Positions 10,828 to 19,397 of a DNA stretch of 64,000 nt are shown here, piece by piece. A model generated the notes under the pieces. The model did no database searches. It was given only the letters and a program-made list of their open reading frames with translations, and was not told where the DNA came from. The stretch's first letter is position 1; every line of letters starts with the position of its first letter. Location of the stretch: the NCBI GenBank assembly GCA_944393405.1, contig CALYAC010000004.1, forward strand, positions 62,001-126,000. Direction: 5' to 3'. The position numbers were made by a program, and so were the translations under genes. Source of the DNA: an uncultured Clostridia bacterium. Its GTDB lineage: Bacteria; Bacillota_A; Clostridia; TANB77; CAG-508.

Positions 10828-11182
10828 GAAAATATTTTATAATTTTATAAATTTATCTTTCGGATATGAATATGTATTATGGTGTAATAAAGATGATAAA
10901 TCATATATAATAGATAAAACTGGTCTAAAAGGAAATTTTAACATAATCGTATGCAATACAAACTACCATCAAGAATTATATGTCATTAAAGAATTTCCCT
11001 ATGGCATAGGAAAAAAAGAGAAAATCTCATATAATGGTTCAATAATTCAATATATAAAAGAAAATAATAATCCTATGGAAGCTTTCTTAAAATCTATTAT
11101 TATATATACATTATTTGGAATAACTTCAATTGTATTAATACATATTTTTTCTAAAAAAATATCTCAATATAGTAAATCTTAA
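10766..11182 (+). CDS. Membrane protein of unknown function, two helices
   Basis: A 138-residue protein with an N-terminal hydrophobic helix (about 5-27, ILAIIICVLILTLCV), an extracytoplasmic middle of about 85 residues containing two cysteines (LWCNKDD, IVCNTNY) and a second helix near the C-terminus (about 108-128). Both ends would face the cytoplasm. No family recognised. AGGAG lies seven bases before the ATG; the start lies inside the divergent 3' end of the DUF4160 frame. Confidence 0.7.
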   Translation: MKKIYILAIIICVLILTLCVEKIFYNFINLSFGYEYVLWCNKDDKSYIIDKTGLKGNFNIIVCNTNYHQELYVIKEFPYGIGKKEKISYNGSIIQYIKENNNPMEAFLKSIIIYTLFGITSIVLIHIFSKKISQYSKS

Positions 11183-11183
11183 G

Positions 11184-11216
11184 AAATAAAGGACTCTATG
11201 GTTCTTTATTTTTTTG
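11184..11216 (+). terminator. Terminator after the two-helix membrane protein
   Basis: AAATAAAGGAC (11184-11194) / GTTCTTTATTT (11201-11211) with one G-U pair, then TTTTG. Confidence 0.75.
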
Positions 11217-11276
11217 TATAATTTTCTTTTTTTTGAGTACAATAGTATAAAAATTAATTTGAAAGGATTGATACAC

Positions 11277-11471
11277 ATGAAAATAATAGATAAAATAGCT
11301 CTTGCACTAATTATTATTGGAGCTATTAATTGGGGGTTAATTGGAATATTTAATTTCAATTTAGTTGATACTATATTTGGTGTAATGTCTATAATCAGTA
11401 GAATTATATATATATTAGTTGGTCTTTCTGGATTATGGGCAATCAGATTATTATTTGTAAATAATGATTAA
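11277..11471 (+). CDS. DUF378 family small membrane protein
   Basis: A 64-residue protein matching the DUF378 pattern: IDKIALALIIIGAINWGLIGIF, then LVDTIFG and a second helix ending in a tryptophan and basic residue (LVGLSGLWAIRLLF). Two transmembrane helices, no known function. The frame is open from 11214, but GAAAGGA at 11261-11267 supports ATG 11277. Confidence 0.88.
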   Translation: MKIIDKIALALIIIGAINWGLIGIFNFNLVDTIFGVMSIISRIIYILVGLSGLWAIRLLFVNND

Positions 11472-11486
11472 AATTAATTTTTGTAA

Positions 11487-11514
11487 AAAAGTGCTATAAA
11501 AATAGCACTTTTTA
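11487..11514. terminator. Bidirectional terminator, DUF378 gene and GT2 gene
   Basis: AAAAGTGCTAT (11487-11497) / ATAGCACTTTT (11502-11512), loop AAAA, flanked by A- and T-runs. The same stem sequence recurs at 19349-19377. Confidence 0.85.
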
Positions 11515-11536
11515 ATAGTTATTTAGAATTCTTTAT

Positions 11537-12298
11537 TTAAATTCTTTTTATTATTCCATTAATAGCATAAAAAATAAAATAATACATTGACTTTACTATC
11601 GAAAATTTTTCTATTTCTCTATATACTTTCCATCTATTTCTAGCTGATTTTATTTTATTATAACTTCTGCTATTAACTCTAACGCAATAGTATACTAAAA
11701 CTTCATTTAAGCCATATGCATAATATCCATGTTTTAATATATTCCACCAAGTTGCTATATCTTCAGCATAAATATCTGGCATTTCTAATAATTTTTTGTC
11801 TATCTTCTGCAAATCAAACATAACTGAATTGGTTAAAATTTTTGTATTCTTTAACGCTTTTTTGTAATCTAATTTTTCTGGCACATCTACTCTTACTTTT
11901 CTTTTATTTGGCTTAACATATTCAAAAGCTGTATATGAAAATGCACACTGTTTTTCTCTCATAAATTCTATTTGTTTTTCTAATTTTTCTTCGTGCCATA
12001 AATCATCATCTTCCTGAAAACATATGTATCTTCCATTAACAAATTTTAGTCCTTGATTTCTTGCAATCGCTGGCCCTGAATTTTTTTCTAAATTAATAAC
12101 TTTGATTTGTGTATCTTTTACATACTTTTTTAAAATCTCTTTTGTATTATCAGTAGACGCATCATTTACAATTATTAATTCAATATTTTTATACGTTTGA
12201 TTTTTAATATTTTTAATTACTTTATCTATTCTATTTTCTCCATTATATGTTGGAACTATTATACTTACTAATTCCTCGTAATTTTTTATATCTTGCAT
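11537..12298 (-). CDS. Glycosyltransferase family 2
   Basis: A 253-residue cytoplasmic GT-A fold transferase: VSIIVPTYNGENRIDKVI at the N-terminus, nucleotide-binding VNDASTDNT, acceptor-side RNQGLKFVNGRYICFQEDDDLWH (the EDDD replaces the usual DSDD), and a C-terminal membrane-proximal helix (SMYYFIFYAINGII). Sugar specificity is unknown. It overlaps the preceding gene by 56 bases, but a good Shine-Dalgarno (AAAGGAG) precedes its ATG, and both proteins are complete. Last gene of the fucose glycan cluster. Confidence 0.9.
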   Translation of the reverse strand: MQDIKNYEELVSIIVPTYNGENRIDKVIKNIKNQTYKNIELIIVNDASTDNTKEILKKYVKDTQIKVINLEKNSGPAIARNQGLKFVNGRYICFQEDDDLWHEEKLEKQIEFMREKQCAFSYTAFEYVKPNKRKVRVDVPEKLDYKKALKNTKILTNSVMFDLQKIDKKLLEMPDIYAEDIATWWNILKHGYYAYGLNEVLVYYCVRVNSRSYNKIKSARNRWKVYREIEKFSIVKSMYYFIFYAINGIIKRI

Positions 12299-13073
12299 AA
12301 CTAGTTGCTCCTTTAAGCATATATTTAATTGAATTTATAAAACTATTTTCAGTTTTATATAATTTTCTCTTTCTAATAGCATATTGTATTATTAATATAA
12401 TATAAAAATTTTTTGAAATTTCATAAAATACAGCTCCCTCAGAAATAAAGAAATTATTTGTATATCCTTTAAACCAATTGCTTTTTTTATGAATTACTTT
12501 TCCTATATCTTTATCTATACAGTATAACTTTCTTTTTTCTTTTAAGCAATCATATAAAAATATATTTTCTTCTCCCATTGTATAGATACTTCCGCTTCCA
12601 AATAACTCATTAAACTTTATATTTATATTATCTATTAAATTTTTTCTTAAAGTAATTTGAGTTGATTGAATTTGCATTGCAGTAATCCAATTTATTTTGT
12701 GACTTTTTTGTTTTCTTGCTTTTCTATTTCCTACAGTTTCAATATTAAAAGCTATTATATCTGCATCTTTTTTGTTATTATATGCATTTAAAATTGTTTC
12801 CGCATAGTTATCTTTATATTGTATATCATCATCTGCCAAAACTAATATTTCGCCTTTTGCTTTATCTAATGCTTTATTTCTGCTTTTACTTAATCCTTTT
12901 TCTAAATATGAATATAACCTTATATTCCCTTCTTCATAATTCCAAATAGGTATTTTTTCAGTTATTTGATTAATTATTAAAACATTGGTTTTTATATTCA
13001 TCTTTCTAATTAACTTTATTAATTCTTCTTTATTTCTTAAATTCATCGTAGAAAGCAATACTTCTATATCCAT
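12243..13073 (-). CDS. Glycosyltransferase family 2-like
   Basis: A 276-residue transferase with the GT2 core (GLSKSRNKALDKAKGEILVLADDDIQY), where ADDDI supplies the metal-binding acidic motif, and an acceptor region (LFGSGSIYTMGEENIFLYDCL). It resembles GT2 proteins of capsule loci. Fifth in the cluster; its start overlaps the end of the fucosyltransferase gene by 10 bases and its end overlaps the next gene by 56 bases. The C-terminus (KLRGISKYNSSNI) is not recognisable, so the exact end relies on the open frame. Confidence 0.85.
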   Translation of the reverse strand: MDIEVLLSTMNLRNKEELIKLIRKMNIKTNVLIINQITEKIPIWNYEEGNIRLYSYLEKGLSKSRNKALDKAKGEILVLADDDIQYKDNYAETILNAYNNKKDADIIAFNIETVGNRKARKQKSHKINWITAMQIQSTQITLRKNLIDNINIKFNELFGSGSIYTMGEENIFLYDCLKEKRKLYCIDKDIGKVIHKKSNWFKGYTNNFFISEGAVFYEISKNFYIILIIQYAIRKRKLYKTENSFINSIKYMLKGATSYARYKKLRGISKYNSSNI

Positions 13074-14014
13074 TTTTCCACCTTTATTTTATGTAATTTG
13101 TGTTTAAGATTAATAATTTTATTACCATGATTTACTATAAATGATACTCTTTTTGCTTCAATAGAATTAGGAACTTGTTTTTTTCCATTTTCAATCAATT
13201 GTAATAAGAAATTTTCTAAATCTTTTTTCTTGTTTTGTATAAAATGTGATTTATTAAAAATAGGTTGATTTACTATCTCTAACCATAAACTATCATTATT
13301 ATCGATTTCTTTTATTTGATCTATTACCTCTTTTATATTATTCTTACTCTTAATATTAATAAATGCTTTACTATTTATATCATTTTCTATATATGGATCT
13401 CCCCAATAAATAGGTATTGTTTTAGAAAAAAATGCATCCATTATTTTTTCAGTACAATATCCATAATATGATTCATTTTCAAATGCAATAGTGAATTTAT
13501 ATTGTTTTTGTAATTCTAATTTTTTATTAGTCACAAATCCAGTATTATTTAAAAATTTACCTGCTGAATCCACTTTTTTATATTTACTTAATTCTATGAA
13601 AAAATATTTTCGGAAAATATCTCCCTTTTTATTATCATATATAAAATTGCAGAATTTATTTTTGTTTTTCAGATCATTTTCTTTTACTATCTTATCTTTC
13701 TCTTCAATTAAATTGTTTCCTTTTAACATGTAAACTGGTAGCTTAAAATATCTATTATTATCTATTTTTATATCATGACATGAAATAGCATAATCACATA
13801 AATTAAAATTTGGAAATACATTTTCCCCATTGCACCAAATTTTTATTCCTTTAAACTTTAGAAAGTTATATCCAAAATTAGAATAAAATATATAATCAGG
13901 TATATGTTTTTCTAATTTAATAATATAATGCTTCTTTAATATATTTATAATATAATTATCATCTTTATTAAAATTAGGCCAAAAGTCACAAAACCATATT
14001 TTTATTTCTTTCAT
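13064..14014 (-). CDS. GT10 alpha-1,3/1,4-type fucosyltransferase
   Basis: Predicted to transfer L-fucose from GDP-L-fucose to a glycan acceptor. The 316-residue protein carries the GT10 donor-binding motif at residues 173-207: FTIAFENES, YCTEKIMDAF, IPIYWGDP. Bacterial relatives (for example in Helicobacter) make Lewis-type structures; the linkage here is not predictable. It follows the fucose kinase and guanylyltransferase genes that would supply its donor. The N-terminal half is poorly conserved, as usual for acceptor-binding domains of this family. Confidence 0.9.
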   Translation of the reverse strand: MKEIKIWFCDFWPNFNKDDNYIINILKKHYIIKLEKHIPDYIFYSNFGYNFLKFKGIKIWCNGENVFPNFNLCDYAISCHDIKIDNNRYFKLPVYMLKGNNLIEEKDKIVKENDLKNKNKFCNFIYDNKKGDIFRKYFFIELSKYKKVDSAGKFLNNTGFVTNKKLELQKQYKFTIAFENESYYGYCTEKIMDAFFSKTIPIYWGDPYIENDINSKAFINIKSKNNIKEVIDQIKEIDNNDSLWLEIVNQPIFNKSHFIQNKKKDLENFLLQLIENGKKQVPNSIEAKRVSFIVNHGNKIINLKHKLHKIKVEKWI

Positions 14015-14015
14015 T

Positions 14016-15026
14016 TTATTCTATGTTAACCTCCCATACTCTTATATCAGATTTTGGAAACGCTTTTATCAAATTATCATTAATTTCTTTCTTTTCAATA
14101 CTGTCTTTTAATAATACTATTACAAATCCTCCATTGCCAGCTCCACAAATCATTTTTCCTTTTATCTTTTCTTCACAAATATTAAATATTTGATTCATTG
14201 TGTCATTTACAATATTCTTACTTAATTTTTGTGAAATATTATAGTTTAAGTTTAAGTAAGATGCAAATTCATCAATATCACCAAGTTCAAGTGCATTTTT
14301 CATTTTTACAGCAATCTTTTTTAATTCTATAATATTATTCTTTTGAGCATTATCTTCCTTGTACTTTTTCATAACTTCAAACACAATATTAGATGAATTT
14401 CTTGTATTTCCTGTGTATATTAACAATATTCTTTTATTTAATTCTTGCTTTATTTCAGGTCTGATTTTTATTTTTTCTATATTTAGTTTTTGTTTTTTTC
14501 CTGGTTTTGATGTTATAATCTTTATTCCTGAACAAATTGCGCCAGCTTGATCTTGCCATCCTCCTCCAGTTCCAATTAATTTCTCTACTTCCAATACTTT
14601 ATTTATCAACTCATTTCTTTTAATTGATAAATTAAATAATTTTCCTAAAGCTGTTAATATTCCTAATGACAAAATACTACTTGTTCCAAGTCCTGATCCT
14701 TTTGGTATCATTTCTGTATTAGTAATAATTTTAAATCCCAGATTATTTATTTTGCTTACTCCGATGCATGTTCTCTGTAATAAAAATTTATCATTAGCTT
14801 GCTTTAATTCTTTTAAACTATTATATTCTTTTACATCATCTTCATTTTGAATTATAATCTTATTTTCTTTTATTTTCTTAGCTATTATTCTTATTGGTCT
14901 TATTCCATTTAATTTTGCTGAGCAATTACATACACATCCACCCTCATTATAGCAAAATGGTGGTGTATCTGACCAAGCACCCCCAAAATTAATTCTTATT
15001 GGCATACTTATATATATTTCATTCAT
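14016..15026 (-). CDS. L-fucokinase (GHMP kinase), FKP kinase half
   Basis: GHMP-family kinase that should phosphorylate L-fucose at C1. The 336-residue protein has the fucokinase N-terminal signature RINFGGAWSDTPPF (11-24), the ATP loop PKGSGLGTSS (108-117), LIGTGGGWQDQAGA, and the C-terminal CGAGNGGF. It corresponds to the C-terminal kinase domain of the bifunctional FKP enzyme of Bacteroides. A related heptose kinase (HddA) is the main alternative; the neighbouring guanylyltransferase favours fucose. Starts 8 bases inside the preceding gene with its own Shine-Dalgarno (AAGGAAAA). Confidence 0.85.
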   Translation of the reverse strand: MNEIYISMPIRINFGGAWSDTPPFCYNEGGCVCNCSAKLNGIRPIRIIAKKIKENKIIIQNEDDVKEYNSLKELKQANDKFLLQRTCIGVSKINNLGFKIITNTEMIPKGSGLGTSSILSLGILTALGKLFNLSIKRNELINKVLEVEKLIGTGGGWQDQAGAICSGIKIITSKPGKKQKLNIEKIKIRPEIKQELNKRILLIYTGNTRNSSNIVFEVMKKYKEDNAQKNNIIELKKIAVKMKNALELGDIDEFASYLNLNYNISQKLSKNIVNDTMNQIFNICEEKIKGKMICGAGNGGFVIVLLKDSIEKKEINDNLIKAFPKSDIRVWEVNIE

Positions 15027-16308
15027 TACAATATTTTCCTTTTTTTAATATTTCACGTATAGATTTCAATTTTCTATTATTTATTATCTCTCCTTTTTGA
15101 ATTTGATAATATAATTCTATAGCTAGTTCAGATGCTTTTTCTTTTGAATTTGCTGGCTTAAATAACTTTAAATCCCATAAACTTGTTTCTTTTTTTATTT
15201 TTTTCTTTAAATATATTTCTTTATTAAATATTTTTAAATTTTTTCCTTTATATTTTATATCATCTTCTATCCCTAATATAATTGATACCCATTTTTTTCT
15301 ATTTAATTTAACAGTATATATCAAAGTATTTTTAGGAACCTTTTGCTTAATACATGAGTCAACTATAATATTATTATTTAATTTGCCTATGTACAAACTA
15401 TTTTCTATATATGAATTGTCCTTTATTAAACATCTTGTATTTTGATTCCATCCTAGTCTTTTAAAATAATTATCTCTATCACTTTTTATTTCTAATATAT
15501 CTTTATTTGATCCAAAATGTACAAATTTACCATTATTTAACTTTATTACTTTAATGTCATCCTTTTTATTATCTACTAAAAATGGTACTAAATCATTGTA
15601 TATATCTGCACTTTTTTCTTGGATATTTTCGTATAAGTAATTAAGAATTTTTTGAGGTAATATAAACATTCCTGTATCAATATATACTTTCTTTTCATTA
15701 GTTAAAGCTTCCGTTTCTAAAACATTTTTTGATGCTTTTTGAAAATATTTTATTAATCTGTCTTCTTGAATTTTAAATACTCCGTGCTTCGTTCCTTTTT
15801 CTATAAGTTCTTTAGTAGAAAAAAAATATATTTTACTATTATCTATTTCATTTATATCTTCTTTTAAGAATAGAACAACATCACTGCAAGATACTAAAAT
15901 TCCATCATTCATTTTTTTCAAAATTGGAAATGTGTTAATTAATATCTGATCAAATATAGTTTCTTCTATATCGCCACTTAGTCTTTTATTAATTGGTATC
16001 CATATTTTACCTATTCTTGAGTAATATAATGTTCTTTTAGAATTTCCTGCAGATGGAATATATAAAATTTTCTTATACTCTTTTTTATTAAATATCTTAT
16101 ATAAATTATTTAATAATATTTTCCCTGTTCCTAACCTTTTATTTACAGTTTTAACAATACATTTAGTTTCTTCTGGTATAAAACCTATTTTTCTTCTAAT
16201 TTTTAATTGTTTTTTTGCATATGCTCTTTGCTTGTTATTTCTTACTGTAATTATTATACAATCCCAATTATATTTTTCATTTTTCTTTGTAAATGTATTT
16301 TTCAGCAT
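15019..16308 (-). CDS. L-fucose-1-phosphate guanylyltransferase, FKP N-terminal half
   Basis: Predicted to make GDP-L-fucose from fucose-1-phosphate and GTP. The 429-residue protein matches the fucose pyrophosphorylase domain: WDCIIITVRNNKQRAYAKKQL, then RLGTGK (58-63), PSAGNSKR (85-92) and GKIWIPI (100-106), the nucleotide-binding core seen in FKP and eukaryotic GFPP. It is about the size of the N-terminal domain of fused FKP. The kinase domain is encoded separately by the next gene. Its start overlaps the polymerase gene by 32 bases. Confidence 0.85.
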   Translation of the reverse strand: MLKNTFTKKNEKYNWDCIIITVRNNKQRAYAKKQLKIRRKIGFIPEETKCIVKTVNKRLGTGKILLNNLYKIFNKKEYKKILYIPSAGNSKRTLYYSRIGKIWIPINKRLSGDIEETIFDQILINTFPILKKMNDGILVSCSDVVLFLKEDINEIDNSKIYFFSTKELIEKGTKHGVFKIQEDRLIKYFQKASKNVLETEALTNEKKVYIDTGMFILPQKILNYLYENIQEKSADIYNDLVPFLVDNKKDDIKVIKLNNGKFVHFGSNKDILEIKSDRDNYFKRLGWNQNTRCLIKDNSYIENSLYIGKLNNNIIVDSCIKQKVPKNTLIYTVKLNRKKWVSIILGIEDDIKYKGKNLKIFNKEIYLKKKIKKETSLWDLKLFKPANSKEKASELAIELYYQIQKGEIINNRKLKSIREILKKGKYCNE

Positions 16309-18709
16309 CTTTTTTATATCCTTCTAATTTATTTTTTATTTCTATGAATTCATCCTTTGATTTTCTTGTTATATCATATTCTTGCACATTTTTTTCGCTT
16401 TCATTTACTATATTAATAATAAGTTCATACTGCATTTTTATAATTTCATAATTATTAAGTTCACTTTGTAATTCTTCACAATTTTTTAAAACAATTTCAC
16501 ACATTTCTTCATATTTTTCTAATTTTATATTCCTTTTTTTCGTCTCTTTAGATAAAATCATGCAAGCTTTCTGTAAATTTTTAATTCCTGATTCTTTATC
16601 ACCATCTTTTAACTGTGTTATTGCTATGTCACTAATTGATTCATATGTTTGTATATTATTTGTACTATCATTAATTTCTTCTAATTTCAAAACAGCTTCG
16701 TTTTTTCTTTCGTTTTTAAGTAATATTTCTATTTCTTTATTTTGCAATTCTAAACTATATGGTAATACTTTAGAAAAACTTTTTACTTCTTCTATAGAGT
16801 CAATATTCTCTATATTTCCATGTATATAAATTATTTTTCCATTTTCTACTAATGTAAATATCGAAAATAAAGCTAATACCATTATGCTTAAAACGTTAAA
16901 TATTTTTATTTTCTTATTTGCAGCATAACCTACTAAATATGATGATATGATTCCTATTACTATAAATAATATTAATTTATTATAATAAAATGATAAGTCA
17001 AAATCCATTAAACTATGTAAAAAGATTAATAAAAAAGTCAATCCAAATAAAATAATATTAGAATCATTTTTATTTTTTATAAGATTTTTTAATACAATAA
17101 TAAATATTATAATTATGCTTAATAAACCTAATATTCCATTTTCTATCCAAATTTGTGTTAAATAACAATGTGATTGTTTAGCACTATATGCATAGCTTTG
17201 AATTTCTTCGTACTTATACATCCATCCATTTCCACCAATTCCAGTTATCCAGTTTTCGCTTGCAAGTTTTATTCCATCTTTTATAAATACTAACCTTTCC
17301 CATAGATTTTTGTTAGACAAAGTAAATCCTTGCATATTACTAACTAATTCTTTTGTTATAAATCTATAATCCACAGGTATGTTTTTTTCATTAACTGTTA
17401 GTTTATTTATAACTAAGCCATTTGCATTTTGAGGAAGTATATTTTGATATAATATGGTTATTCTTGTAGTATCAGAAGTAGTAGTAATATCTATTTCCTT
17501 CTTGCCTTCAAAACTTCCTACATATACATAGTGTGACAAAATAGGTTGATCATATTTATTTTCTTCATCTATCTGTATTAAATATGTATTTTCATTATTT
17601 TCTTTAGTATTAGCATCTAGATCGAATTCTATTTTATATTCTTTATTAGGTTCAATATTTCGTATAGTTTGTCTATCTTCTAATCCAGAGTTCTTTTCTT
17701 TAAATAATTCTAATGATTTTGTAAATTGTATCAATATAACAAATATTAAGCTTATAACAATTATTATAGATATAATAGTAATTATTATTTTTCTTCTATT
17801 AATTTTATAAATTACTTTTTGCAATCTTTTTGTTATTATCATTGAAGCAAATTTATATATTATTCCTGTTAAAATTATGAATAAAATGAGTCCACCATAA
17901 ACAATAGCTATATTTTTCATGTATTTACAAAAGATTAAATAATACATATATCCAGTAATAACTGTTGTAATTGTCATTACTAAAATTTTAGCCCTATTTT
18001 TTGCTCTTTTATTAAAAAAATAATATAGAATAAGAACAAACAAATATATTACTAAGCTTCCTTTTGATTCTGAAAGAAGTAAACCTACTAAAAAAATAAA
18101 ATTAGTAATTACTTCTATTATAGAAGATTGTTTTTGTTTTAAATGTAATCCTACTGATAATATTGAACAAACTGCCATAATAATACCAACAGTATTTGCA
18201 TAACCTATATTTGCTATCATTCTAACTTCTTCATTTTGATATTCTAATATACCAACTTTATTAAAAAAATCTCCAAAAAAGTTAATAGTTAAGTTATCAA
18301 TTCCAAATATAAAAATTATTATTCCAGAAATAATTATAGTTTTTATAATAATAGTTATATTTCTTTCTTTATTCTTTTTTAGTAATTCTTTAACTATAAA
18401 ATAAATCGAAACTAAACTTGTATATGTAAAAATATTATCGATGGTTTCTTCCAATGAAATATATGTATTAAATATTAATGGAATAATCGAAGATATTAGT
18501 AAAATTATAATAACAAAATCTAACCTATTATTTATAATTTTTTCTTTATTTTTTGTATTAACAACAATAATTATTAAAAATAATATTGATATTATTAAAT
18601 TCAATGTTTGTACATTATATTTTAATGGTGATCCTATTAAAATTGATGAAATTATTATAATAATATTTACTAATAATAAAACGAAATTAAATTTTAAATT
18701 ACTCTTCAT
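16277..18709 (-). CDS. Wzy-like O-antigen polymerase/ligase membrane protein with TPR tail
   Basis: An 810-residue polytopic protein, first gene of the glycan cluster. About ten or more hydrophobic helices lie N-terminally; an extracytoplasmic beta-rich insert (about 345-450) follows the helix IISIIIVISLIFVILIQF; the Wzy_C signature lies after it (ENWITGIGGNGWMYKYEEIQ ... QSHCYLTQIWIENGILGLLS); a long charged C-terminal region (about 620-810) has TPR-like helices. It probably polymerises or ligates the fucosylated glycan at the outer face of the membrane. A paralogue of the same architecture lies at 34995-37328. Very AT-rich. Confidence 0.82.
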   Translation of the reverse strand: MKSNLKFNFVLLLVNIIIIISSILIGSPLKYNVQTLNLIISILFLIIIVVNTKNKEKIINNRLDFVIIILLISSIIPLIFNTYISLEETIDNIFTYTSLVSIYFIVKELLKKNKERNITIIIKTIIISGIIIFIFGIDNLTINFFGDFFNKVGILEYQNEEVRMIANIGYANTVGIIMAVCSILSVGLHLKQKQSSIIEVITNFIFLVGLLLSESKGSLVIYLFVLILYYFFNKRAKNRAKILVMTITTVITGYMYYLIFCKYMKNIAIVYGGLILFIILTGIIYKFASMIITKRLQKVIYKINRRKIIITIISIIIVISLIFVILIQFTKSLELFKEKNSGLEDRQTIRNIEPNKEYKIEFDLDANTKENNENTYLIQIDEENKYDQPILSHYVYVGSFEGKKEIDITTTSDTTRITILYQNILPQNANGLVINKLTVNEKNIPVDYRFITKELVSNMQGFTLSNKNLWERLVFIKDGIKLASENWITGIGGNGWMYKYEEIQSYAYSAKQSHCYLTQIWIENGILGLLSIIIIFIIVLKNLIKNKNDSNIILFGLTFLLIFLHSLMDFDLSFYYNKLILFIVIGIISSYLVGYAANKKIKIFNVLSIMVLALFSIFTLVENGKIIYIHGNIENIDSIEEVKSFSKVLPYSLELQNKEIEILLKNERKNEAVLKLEEINDSTNNIQTYESISDIAITQLKDGDKESGIKNLQKACMILSKETKKRNIKLEKYEEMCEIVLKNCEELQSELNNYEIIKMQYELIINIVNESEKNVQEYDITRKSKDEFIEIKNKLEGYKKDAEKYIYKEK

Positions 18710-18755
18710 ATATTTACCTATTTAAATTTTATTTATATTAAACTTTTATTAACAT

Positions 18756-18791
18756 ATTTATATATTTTATATTATTTATATATTTTATATT
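18756..18791 (+). repeat. 18-bp tandem repeat, two perfect copies
   Basis: ATTTATATATTTTATATT occurs twice head to tail, with a third partial copy. It lies upstream of the glycan cluster start and may overlap its AT-rich promoter region. Stretch 18710-18854 holds nothing else that I recognise. Confidence 0.85.
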
Positions 18792-18847
18792 ATTTATGTA
18801 TTTTTTTCAATAGTTATAAATATATGTATATTTACATTTAAAAAAAT

Positions 18848-18877
18848 AAAAATACCCCCAGAACTCTGGGGGCTTTT
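18848..18877. terminator. GC-rich terminator of the orphan gene at 18899
   Basis: CCCCCAG (18855-18861) / CTGGGGG (18866-18872), loop AACT, with A-rich sequence on one side and CTTTTT on the other. Strong in both directions and much more GC-rich than most terminators in the window. Confidence 0.88.
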
Positions 18878-18898
18878 TAAGGTTAGAGTGTATTTAAA

Positions 18899-19318
18899 TC
18901 ACTCTCCTACTATGATAGGAAGCTCTTCACTAAGATAGCGTCTAACACTTTTTTCCGAATAATACATTTGGTATGGGATTCTTCTTTCTGAGTTTGCAAT
19001 CATCCAATAAGGAATGATAAACAGCTCCTCTTTACCGATTGCCCATACATGTTCTTTGTAGATAAATACGTCCACCTCTTTTCCTTCAAAGTCTTCCGGC
19101 TTTTTGCCTTCTTCTCCGAAAAGAAGCATAGCAAGATTACAAATCTGTTCGTACTCTTCTTCAAAGTAGCCATCTCCACATATGTCCCACTTCATCGGCT
19201 TATTATTTTTGCCGATTTCCATTGATACATACACATAGGGTCTATAATCTTTGTCAAACCCTTCTTCAATTTCTAACCGGCACCTCACTATTTTTTCTGT
19301 TGATTTTACCAGTTCCAT
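18899..19318 (-). CDS. Orphan protein of unknown function, atypical composition
   Basis: A 139-residue acidic soluble protein (MELVKSTEKIVRCRLEIEEG; DICGDGYFEEEYEQICNLAMLLFGEEG; ending LSEELPIIVGE). No family recognised. GC is about 38% by hand count (159 of 420), above its neighbours, with C- and G-ending codons (CGC, ATC, GAC, GTC). Codon 14 is CGG, read in zero frame; skipping the C would give GGT TAG. It is thus one of two exceptions to the CGG pattern and may be a recent acquisition. It has its own promoter, a good Shine-Dalgarno (AGGAGG) and a GC-rich terminator. Confidence 0.7.
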   Translation of the reverse strand: MELVKSTEKIVRCRLEIEEGFDKDYRPYVYVSMEIGKNNKPMKWDICGDGYFEEEYEQICNLAMLLFGEEGKKPEDFEGKEVDVFIYKEHVWAIGKEELFIIPYWMIANSERRIPYQMYYSEKSVRRYLSEELPIIVGE

Positions 19319-19348
19319 ATAAATTCCTCCTATCTTTTATTACACACA

Positions 19349-19377
19349 AAAAGTGCTATATAAATTATAGCACTTTT
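19349..19377 (-). terminator. Terminator of the 287-residue gene
   Basis: AAAAGTGCTATA (19349-19360) / TATAGCACTTTT (19366-19377), loop TAAAT. It shares its stem with the terminator at 11487-11512 and contains the -10 box of the next promoter. Confidence 0.85.
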
Positions 19378-19392
19378 ATGTTAATTATTCAA
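19364..19392 (-). promoter_or_regulatory. Promoter of the orphan gene, embedded in a terminator
   Basis: Minus-strand TTGAAT (19392-19387), 17-base spacer, TATAAT (19369-19364). The -10 box lies in the loop and 3' arm of the upstream gene's terminator. Confidence 0.65.
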
Positions 19393-19397
19393 TTAAT

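Noticed and set aside
12243..12298. 56-base overlap of two GT2 genes as a possible frameshift fusion
   Set aside because: Both encode complete GT2 domains; the second has its own Shine-Dalgarno and ATG; no CGG codon lies in the overlap.
15019..15026. Split FKP as a frameshift of one fused gene
   Set aside because: The 8-base overlap includes a proper start with AAGGAAAA upstream, and each half is full length. It looks like true separate genes.
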